Of a stretch of 64,000 nt of DNA, positions 12,281-21,600 are shown piece after piece. The stretch covers positions 65,019,994 through 65,083,993 of the forward strand of contig NC_066316.1 in NCBI RefSeq assembly GCF_022539315.1, written 5' to 3'. The notes under the pieces are model-generated. The model ran no database searches and was not told the origin of the DNA. It saw only the letters and a program-made list of their open reading frames with translations. This stretch comes from Serinus canaria (lineage: Eukaryota; Chordata; Aves; Passeriformes; Fringillidae). Numbering within the stretch: position 1 is the stretch's first letter; the number at the start of each line of letters is the position of its first letter. The position numbers and the translations under genes were made by a program.

Positions 12281-13844
12281 GAATGCTTTCTGGAATGCCT
12301 ATCTATCTACAAACAGAAATAAATTTCTGGGGAAAAGTGTTACTAAAAATCTCTTAGAATGCTTTGAATCAGTTTTATATTATGAGTAAAATACTCAATC
12401 TTGATGGAAGCAATATAATAAAAAGTAGTGACAAAGTGACTATAGCTGCAAACACCCTATAGTTACCATGTTTGCCCAGTTGTGTTTTGGCTCAGATGAC
12501 AGAGTCTTGCAGGTCCTAAGTGGAATATATGTTACTGGGGCATGGGAAGCAATAAAAGATATATGAGTTATAGGATGGCTTTTAAAAAACAAGCCTATGT
12601 GCAAGGAGGTTGGACTGTGAGTTGTCTTATGACTGTTACTCCACGGACTAAACAAATATAAAAATTGCAAATTCTTACCTGATCTACTTTTTTTTTTTTA
12701 ATGGCATAAGTGTCAAGTTGAGTGGCAAATGGAAATAATAACATTCTCTTGGAAATACACTCCCAAAGAGTGTAAACAAAATCAAATAAAAGTGCTGTTT
12801 TAAACACAGGATTTGCATTTTCTTAGCAGAATGAACTCTCTGCCTTGACTCTCTGTGCACTCACTGAAGTGGAGGTCATGGCTAGTGACAACTGGGAGCT
12901 GTTCCTGGAGGCTTTCTTGCCTTTTTAGGTTATGAGGGTCTCTGTGTGTTTAGGATAATATGATTGACGGCTCCACTCCGGCCCCAATTAGCACTCTATA
13001 ATTTATTAGCTTCTGCTTTCAGATTATGCGCTAACTTCACAAATATTTCAACCACGGAAACAGCAGCTATCAAGTGTCTCTTTCCTGATCCAGCTCACTT
13101 GGACTGCAGTTAAATACAAGGAGGGAGCTGTGTAGGTCTGTCAAGGGAGAATAATCATTTGTGCCTCTGTGCAACTGGGGCTGTCACAGTTCTTTAGGAC
13201 TCAGCTTCTGGAAAAAAGGAGCTGTTCCACTGGATCAGAATCAGGGGTTAGGGTTGGTTCCTGCCACAGAGACCACTGCAGGATTGGCCTCAATTGCACT
13301 GGCTCCTCCTGAAAAGGCCCATGTTTGTCCAACTCTGTTTATCACGTAAATACTGACTCCATGCAAACAACATTGGCAGAAAAGTTTGTGTCCCTCCTAA
13401 CACTATGTCTTTGCTCCTTGATGCTGTGGTGTGGGGCCAGAGTACTAAGTGCAAGAGGGAAGAGCCTGGGTGAGGCAGGAGAGAAGAGGAAATGAGATTC
13501 AGGGTTCTGGCTGAGGATAGAAAGTCAAGGAGAGGAGAAGTGGAGAAGTTGGGGTGGGTATGATGAAGGAGGAGGAGCACCTTGCAGCTGTACCCAGGCC
13601 AGGTAGGGCAGAAGGAAATGTGCCATGCCACAGGGAGATGGAGTACACTCAGTAATATCCAATGTGGTATAACATCTCCTAATGGGACAGCACTCCTGCC
13701 AGGTGTTTACCCTGCCTTTACCATGACTGAATAAGCAACTGGCACATACCTAAAGCAATGCTCCCGTCCTTGGCCAGCCTGTGCTTTGTTGCGCTGCAGC
13801 CGACAAATGGAAGTGCCATGCCTGAGACTGGGGGCCAGAAGAGT
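12281..13844. other. Intergenic DNA, no gene seen
   Basis: This is unique sequence without recognised genes or repeats. The part at about 12955-13095 contains several homeodomain-like cores (CAATTAG, TTTATTAG, GATTGAC) in a row and could be a conserved regulatory element; this is only an impression from motif density. Confidence 0.45.
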
Positions 13845-14080
13845 TCACACCTGCACCCTGCAGCCCAGTGCTCCTGCACCTCTGCACCCCTGCACAGCTG
13901 CACCCCTGCACTCCTCTATTCTGCACACCTGCGTGCCTACACTCCTGTACCCTACACTCCTGCATGCTGCATCCCTGCACCCTGCACTCTTACCTTCCTA
14001 CAGTCTTGCACCCTGCGCACCTGCACATCTGCATTTGTTACTCTCTGCATCCCTGCAGTCCTGCGCTCCTGCACTCCTGA
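13845..14080. repeat. Degenerate CTGCACC-type minisatellite
   Basis: The region repeats variants of CTGCACCC / CTGCACTC / CTGCATCC with an irregular spacing of about 8-10 bases over some 235 bases. Copies are well diverged, so the array is old or was imperfect from the start. Long open frames rich in Cys, Thr, Pro, Leu and His arise on both strands purely from the repeat. Confidence 0.8.
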
Positions 14081-14420
14081 ACAGGCTTTTCCAGCACCTT
14101 CCCTATCTCTTGGGGGATCTGTCACAGAGAGGGCAGGGGCAGGAGGATGGGACACAGCACCCCAGTGCCTCTCTGCTACAATTTGCACTTACAGCTTTGA
14201 TGCACATTATTTCCAGCTTATACCTGCCTAAGGAGGCAGTAGAAGATGCACTGCAAAAGTAACTCCTCCTTTAAGACTAGAAATGGATGAGAAGAACTCA
14301 GGCTGAGTTGCTTGTCACTACATTCAGATTAGATAATAGTGCTACCATGCTGGCAACTAAATTAACAGCATGATTCCCTAGGCTGTAGTGCAAAAGCTTG
14401 GGAAGTGACTGAAGGAAAGC

Positions 14421-14690
14421 TTTTTTCTTTTCTTTTCTTTTCTTTTCTTTTCTTTTCTTTTTCTTTTCTTTTCTTTTTCTTTTTCTTTTCTTTTTCTTTT
14501 TCTTTTCTTTTTCTTTTCTTTTTCTTTTCTTTTCTTTTCTTTTTTTTCTTTTTCTTTTTCTTTTTCTTTTCTTTTTTCTTTTCTTTTCCTTTTTCTTTTC
14601 TTTTCATTTTTCTTTCTTTTCTTTTTCCTTTTTCCTTTTCCTTTTCCTTTTTCTCCTTTTTTTGTCTTATTTTTCCCCTTTTCCTTTTTT
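14421..14690. repeat. (TTTTC)n polypyrimidine tract
   Basis: About 270 bases consist almost only of T and C, built from TTTTC and TTTTTC units; the first 40 bases are pure TTTTC and the right end decays to CCTTTTTCC. Such mirror-repeat-rich homopurine/homopyrimidine DNA can form triplex (H-DNA) and is often polymorphic in length. Poly-Phe or poly-Lys open frames here are not genes. Confidence 0.97.
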
Positions 14691-17600
14691 TAAAAAATGA
14701 TCTTGCTACTTGCTACTTGCATTTCCCTATGCAAAATTACCTAGCATACAAAATCAATGTCTCGCTCCTGAAAATAACCATAGGACTCTCTCCTTTCCCT
14801 GCTGCAACTGCTCCTCTGGGTGGCAGGCCCGGGAAGGCAGCCAAGACGCTACAATCCTCCACAGGAGCTGGCTCATCCTTCTGTAATCAAAAGGGCATGT
14901 TAATTACAACACTTGCCCAGAAAAAGATGCACAGCAACTGTCAGTTAGAGAACGCTGCTGCATCCAAAGCCACCAGCAGCATTTTCCTCCCTTCCAAGAA
15001 GGGCCCAGCATTTAAGCCCTAGCTAGAGCTTGTCTTGTGAGCCTAAATATGACTTCAAAGGGAAGGCGAGAAGGGTCGGCAGCTCCTGACCCAAGGAGGA
15101 GACAGGGCAGATACATTTCCCCAGAGGCAGCAGCACACGGTCTAGGGGACGCAAAAGGGATTATTCAACCTCTCTTCCACCCTCTGTCCCCTCCCTTCCT
15201 CCTCCTCTGCTGGGGCAAACACACTGGAAAAGTAGGTAAGAAATAAGCAGCACTACTCTAAAGCTCTCCAACATCAGACTCTAAGTGTAGAGTCATATAC
15301 ATGCATTTAAGAGTTTTATGCTTCATTCTTGTGACTGCATCTGTACTGAAGTAAAGACCTCACTAAAATAAAGTGGAGACTGCACCCACAAATGCCAAGC
15401 TCTATGCCCACCTCCACCCTTCCCTTGACAAATCACTTTTAACCTCAGAGATCATCAAAACAGTATACTCCTTCATGCTTTGCTGATTTTCAGCTATGTT
15501 CAGAAAGGGAAATAAATACCTGTGGTGAGTACATCCAGAGCTCACTTTGGAAACTCCTTGTGGAGAGGACGCTCTTGCTATTGGGCAGCAGCAGATACCC
15601 CTGCTGTGTCCAGCACTCCTCTGCAGCAGATGCTTTCCCTCTGCCTTCTTCGCTGGACTCTGCACGAATGGGTCTGAAGCTGTTTGTGTCTGTTTGTCTG
15701 TCCCAGCTGGGCTAGTCTGTTTGTCAGGTGGGCAGCTAGAGAGCACAGTGTGGGGCATGACATTCAGAAAGGGACAGCAGGAGGATCTGCTGTCCAGGCT
15801 GCAGAGATGGGGACTCACATCCCTTTCAGTGCATGACAAGCATGTGACAGCTAATATTTGCGTAACATCTAAGAGGGGTTTCTTTTGCAATTCCAGATTT
15901 TCTACAAGCATTCATGACTAAGGGATTAGTGACCTATGATGCAAAGAGGAATAAAAGACTTGAGAAATGGCACGGAGGTCACGTGCGCTGTTACTACATT
16001 GGGAGCTGTGGCCCCAGTCCTGCAAAGAGTATTGCCCAAGCCCTAAAGGTTGGTGCTCCTTCAGGAGTCAGAATAACACAGAGTGAGCAAACTGCAAGGA
16101 TTAGCCAAAAGAGGGCATGTGTGCTTTCAGGCTGCAGTCCACCCAGAGTAGGTCCGTTTTAAAAAAGTTGTTTGTACTTTTAGCACCTTGAGCCACTGTC
16201 TTGGCTTTTGTATTTGGATGTTTTCATAATAAAACAGTAAAAAATGTACCCACAGAACAAATGCCAAAACCAATGGTCATGGATTCGTTACATAAATTCT
16301 CGTGCTTGAATATATTCACAGTCAAAATTAATTGTAAAGGCCAATGTAGCAAATGACTAATTTATGTTTACATGAATGTTTCCAAATGTATTTGGGCTGC
16401 ATCACTCAGCCCTCCTTGTTAAGAATTGCAGAGAAGAGGGGAGAAAAAAGGAAAGAAAAAAGAAATAATTATGGTGAAGTACAACCAATCACAGACTCAG
16501 ATTTATCCTAAAAAAAAATCTTAAAAAACTGCCTGAAAAAGCCCTCAGGAAAATGATCACAAAATGACCCTGCTAACTTTCAAGCTTCTGCTTAAATCAG
16601 TGTTTTTAATTACCTTTCTACTGCAAAAAGCTGGTGCCTTCTTCCTTGATAAACACTTTGGAATGCTTTTGGTTTAACAAATAATGTAAATTATGGGGTA
16701 ATTCTGTTGCCCTTTGCAGCTTGTCTGGGCTCTGGCTATTTGGAGGCTGAGGGAAAAATATCCATTTGTTTGTCTGACTTGCTGAGGGAACCACGGCAAG
16801 TCCCTCCTGCCATTTGCTAAGCTCTGGCTGGAGGTGCTCCTGGTCAGCTTCTCACAGTATGTATTCACACTGCTTTGTCAAACTCTTTCTCTTGGGATTC
16901 CTATTCTTTTGCAGAAACTGAGTTATCACCAAACCTAGGAAAAGCAAGTTTGGGTTATTCATAACTCCCCTCCTGACACTTGGAGAAAATTATGCCAAAT
17001 TTTGTGAGTGGTTAGAAGGTAAAAACTCTGATCTCAGCACAAAAGTTCATTTTTTCTACTGCTTCTCTCAAAGTCAGGGGGTAATTTTAGGAATTTCCTA
17101 CTATATGCTTTAAAATTTGTCAGCTTCAAAGACATTACATCAAGGAAAAAAAAAACAAACAGAATAAAACCAAAACAACATAATATTGGGATCAGATGTT
17201 TTATCTATTAAAAAAGTCAGTTTTTAAGTATAGGATAAGTGCCATTTCTGCCCTTTTTCATTAATTATTCATCTGGTAGTAACATTTTTATTTACCACCT
17301 CAATAGCAGTTCTATATGCTACAGTCCCCTCTTCTAGCTGAAGTATGGAGAAGCTCCCTTACTTAACCAATCTTACAGCCACACCATATTCTAAAATGTA
17401 ACACTGCAATAGTCTCATATTTTCTTATCTTTTGGATTGATCACTGTGTGTTTTACTCATCAAGAAAATCTGTTAGGATTTCTATTTATCTCTCATGCGA
17501 AATAATAAAATAATTAACTTCATCCCCGTGAGAGATAAGGTTTCTGGTTCACCCTGAAGTTTCCAGTTTGCCTCATTTCTCTTATTTAGCTTTAATTCTT

Positions 17601-17856
17601 CATTAAAGTACACAGGATGAATGAAGGAGATTCCTTTAATACAGCTTTGCTACTGTTAAATATTTATTTGCCCCTTTCAAAAAAACCCCAAACAAAACAA
17701 CGACTAAAGTGGCAAAATGACAGCAACAAGTAGACAAAGGGGAGTGTTAGAGGCAACTCAGAACTAATGTCCACCAAATGTTTTTTGTTCTGGGTGTTGG
17801 GTTGGAGGTGAGCCATTCTTCATCAGATTCCTTTCTTACCCTGCTTTAAGAGGGTT
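14691..17856. other. Intergenic DNA downstream of VGLL2, no gene seen
   Basis: This is mixed-composition unique sequence. A 169-residue open frame on the - strand (15402-15911) and a 124-residue one opposite it show no resemblance to any family I know and have no splice or poly(A) context. The rest is AT-rich. Confidence 0.5.
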
Positions 17857-18610
17857 AAACTTTCATCAGAAAATGTTTATTGTAAAAAGAAAAAAAAAGA
17901 AAAAAAGAAAAGAAAACACGAAAAAAGCCAACCAAAACCAACCAAACAACCCCACCCCCAACCAAACAACTGTTATACAGCCAATGCAATGTGCCAAACT
18001 CTGAGAAGTGCCACCTTGGTTTTCGTCTTTCTGGGATTTAAGCAGTTGTGAGGGGAACAGCTGCATATCTGTAAGTCCAGGGCAGGTGGCCCCAGTCAGA
18101 CACTTGCCACTCACAACCACAAAGCTGAAAAATCTGACCAGTTCCTTGACAGTACGAAAAAGTTCATGAGTTCCAGTTTCTTGTCCTTTTACTTTTCTAT
18201 AATGCAAAATAAAAATCCAGTTCAAAACTGCCGAGTATCTTTCCCATGGCTGCATTCAAGAAATAACTTTCACTGCCATAAAAAAATATTCACACCACTA
18301 AAAAAACCCCACAATTTCCTCTGCTGCCTGTATGAAGGCCAGTGGTTGTTTTGCATCACCATCCATGATGTCATTTGACTCTTTCAGAGTAGTCTGGCTG
18401 CAGGTCTGGGTGTGGGGTCTGCTTAAATAGAAGTTCAATGTCTTTGGCTCTCCTCTTGAAACAGAGTGACTTTCCTCTCCAAAATAAGTCTAAAGTATCA
18501 CCCTTGCAATGCCAGGTCCTTTTAAATCCCGTTGTCTTTCCCCGAGCAGCAGAACCACGGTGGGCTTGGAAAAGGGCAAGGGGAGATCTGAGAGTCTTTG
18601 AGTCAGCACA
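17857..18610 (-). other. VGLL2: VGLL2 3' untranslated region (approximate end)
   Basis: This is the sequence from the VGLL2 stop codon (18611-18613) to the expected cleavage zone past the AATAAA at 17876-17881, about 750 bases. A T-rich stretch (seen as A-rich on +, 17882-17930) immediately precedes the signal. The end is inferred from the usual spacing; other poly(A) hexamers near 17.66 kb could extend the message. Confidence 0.55.
17876..17881 (-). terminator. VGLL2: Poly(A) signal AATAAA for VGLL2
   Basis: This is a perfect AATAAA on the - strand, about 730 bases after the VGLL2 stop codon, in the sequence TTTACAATAAACATT. It is the first strong hexamer noticed in the right orientation. 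Confidence 0.55.
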
Positions 18611-18651
18611 TCAGCTCAGAAGGGATCCACCACAGAAGGAGTAACGGCGAG
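18611..18651 (-). CDS. VGLL2: VGLL2 coding exon 4 (last 13 residues and stop)
   Basis: Only 41 coding bases: the acceptor GGTTTGCAG|CTCGCC is followed by RRYSFCGGSLLS and TGA. With the G left by exon 3, the junction codon is GCT (Ala), giving ...VDTARRYSFCGGSLLS. The human end, RRYSLCGASLLS, confirms the call despite its small size. Confidence 0.94.
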
Positions 18652-21600
18652 CTGCAAACCAAGATCAGAAGCTGTTACAAACTGACCCGATTTCAGCTCT
18701 GAATGCCACCAAGTCTAACGGGTAGAGAGCTACAGGGGAGAGCCAGGGGAAGAAGAGTGAAGGACAGCTCTAAAACCAGTACAGATCCTTGCTTTTATCC
18801 TGAGGTTGCAAACCTGAGAATGGAGAGAAGAAAAACAAAAAAAGGAAGAAGAAAAATAGGTACAGGCATTTAAGAACAGAGGAAAACAAATTGCATTTCT
18901 TGCCAGCTGAGATCAGTCTAAAGCGTGGGATCTCCAGAGCCCCAGGAGGCTGTGAAAAAAGGAGAAGAGCCCAAGCCAGACTGGAGAAAGTCCCTCCTGT
19001 TTAAAGTGAGGACACCATAAGGAGCCATTAGTGGCTGCAGTAATGAAACCAGCATGGAGCAGACCTTCCTTCCCTCCACAACCACTGACTCAGGATCTGT
19101 CACTGCTGACTGTGTCTGCGCACCCATTTTTGTCAGCACTACAGCCACAGCCTTGGTTCCAGACACCCCGATAGGCACCACCAGGGGAAGACCACTGACA
19201 TTTTTGCTCAGCAAATGCAACTGTGCTTTCATCTCAAAAACTGGAAGGAGAAGGTGGTTAAGTTCATGAACCTGCATGGTGTCTAGAAATGACCCCTCAG
19301 GGCAGCACAGAGATGGGGCCAAGCAGTGACCTTTGGGGCTGTTCCATTCTGCTCCTAGCTCTCACTGCTCAATGCAGGAGCAAGACCAGGGCCAGAACAA
19401 AAGTACCTCAAAGTAACCTGTAGCCTTAGGGAATGTCTGAGGGCATCAGAAATTCAAATAGTGTTGTGGAGGTGTGATGTGTTGGCCTGTCCTGTCCTTC
19501 CTCTCCCTTCTTCACTTGCCTGGCCTGAGAGACCCAAGAAGAGCACCCAGGGCAGAGCTCAGGTGTCACACATGGGGCTTCCACCCTCACTTCATACCTC
19601 TGCAGCAGAACCTCAGCCACCCACCCTGAGTCCTTCCCTACTGCTATGGACGGCGTGGAATCAGGGAGCAGGGTTGCAGCTGAGCCAGGGGACCTGGAGG
19701 GACCGAGGGCAGCTCATTACCTGTGTCCACATTGAGGCCAATGCTCTGTGCCATGTCTCCTGTTGCACTGGGGAAGGGGCCCGGTGTCGTCCAGGCTGCA
19801 GCGGTGCCCGCTTCACCCTTGCCCAGTTCACAGGGGGGGCTGACTGGTGCGGACACGGAGGCGGGGGTGAGGCGGTGCGGGCGGACGGAGGCGGTGGGCA
19901 CCAGGAGCGAGCCATAGCGGGGGTCAAAGTGGGGCCCGTAGACCTCGTGCATGGCAGCGGGGCGGGGGTAGGCGGTGCTCTGTGTGCCGATGTAGGGGTG
20001 GTGGTGGTGGTGGTGGTGGTGGTGGTGGTGCGCGTGGTGCCAGGGCTCGGGGCCGCCCTGGTGCAGGTGGCCGTGCAGAGAGGCGGGCGCGTAGGGGTCG
20101 GAGGCAGCGGCGAAGGGCAGCTCGCTGTGGGCGGCAGCTGCCAGGGGGCTGCTCAGGCTGGCTGGGACCGAGGAGGGCTGGTAGGTGCTGTTCCAGAAGG
20201 ATGGCGGGAAGATGCGCTGGCTCATTGGGAAGGATCCATCTGGGTGAAGGAAGTGGGAAAGAAGGACAGCAATGAGTACACCCCACAATACTTGATCTCA
20301 TTTCTCTAGGGCTCTGTCCCTCCCTGATCCACCAAAACCAGTCCTTTCACTCCCTTTATTCCATGAAAGGCTGGCATGCATAAGAACTTGCTCCAAACAA
20401 ATACGGATTCCTCTCATCCAACACACCTGTTCTATGTCTTATCCATGAAGCTGCAGCTATTATCCTCCAGCTTTTTCTTACTATGTAGATGGGCAAAAGG
20501 GTGTTACCTAAGGCAAGAGAAACATCACTTTCCTTCAGTAGTGGAAACTGAGAGCTACTATCCACCACTTAAATTTTCAGGTTTGGGCTTTTCTTGTTTG
20601 TTTTTGTAATAATTTCCTTGTCTATGTATTTATTTCCTTCCTGGAAAGTGGCTGCTGCCTCAGAGCAGTAGCAAAGTGGGCAGGAACAGTGAGAGATGTG
20701 ACTAAAGGCAAGTTTGAATTACTCAGATATCTGGGGGCAATTGTACATCTATTACAGCCATCAGTTTCTTAGGTATATTGTCAGCCTGTTTGGGAAGCCC
20801 TCAGCAGAACTTTGGAGATTGGCAGGGCAAAGACCCTACATTTTCTTAGCCCAGTTAGCAACATGCAAGAGGGACTGGTGATCAATGATATCACAAATAG
20901 ATGTTATGTATGATAAATTGGGAATGCACAGTGTTCCTGAAAGAAATAAAACTATGTTCCTAATACTCCTTTGCCAGGGAAGTATGTCAGCTCTGAGTCT
21001 TGGCATTGCCTGGGAGAAGGGGAAGCAGTTCATGATGAGCAAAAAAACCTCCTCTACTGCCATCGATTCCAGAACTGACTATGTCTCACCCGTGAAATAT
21101 TCTTGGACACTACAGACGGCAATCCGTGCAAGGTCTGGGAAACCAGCCCTGGCCGAGCAGGTGGCCCTGTGAGGGAGGGTTACTAAGACTGCCCGCAAGG
21201 AAGTGCCAGCTCTATCTCTCTGGCAGATGGAGTGTGGAGAAGATTATTCCCCTCTGCCCTGACTACCCTCGTGGGCCTGTCCAGTGTGAATCAGGCATGG
21301 ATACAGAGAGCTGTGCATAAGCCACGGCCTTGGTCTTGACAGCATATGGCCATGGCAGGTTTGCAAGCCCTGATTTCAGAAACTTAAGAGTCCTTGTCAG
21401 CGGTCCAGCAACAATCAGGGTGCTGATACATGCAGGGCAAGATACAGGGACACACAATTCTTTCTTTTAGAGGTGGGAAGCTGATCAGATTGTTCCCACT
21501 TTTGATTTTTGCTTTGATCCCATCACTATGACTGCCCTAAACTGAAAGCTAGGGTCAACAGAGAATACACTGGTCACAGTTTCAGAGTCACTCCCTGGCT

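Noticed and set aside
13758..14262. Two 157-158-residue open frames rich in Cys, Pro, Leu and His
   Set aside because: They derive from the CTGCACC minisatellite.
14405..15022. 205-residue Phe/Ser-rich open frame (+) and Lys-rich frame opposite
   Set aside because: Produced by the TTTTC simple repeat.
15402..15911. 169-residue open frame on the - strand
   Set aside because: No recognisable domain, no promoter or poly(A) context; the length is possible by chance in this composition. A conservation test could reopen it.
18918..19322. 134-residue open frame inside VGLL2 intron 3
   Set aside because: Its ends do not match splice sites and it resembles no known protein; intronic chance frame.
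19461..20309. 282-residue open frame on the + strand opposite VGLL2 exon 3
   Set aside because: It is a shadow of the GC-rich coding exon; the poly-Val stretch is the reverse of the His repeat, and the opposite strand matches VGLL2 closely.
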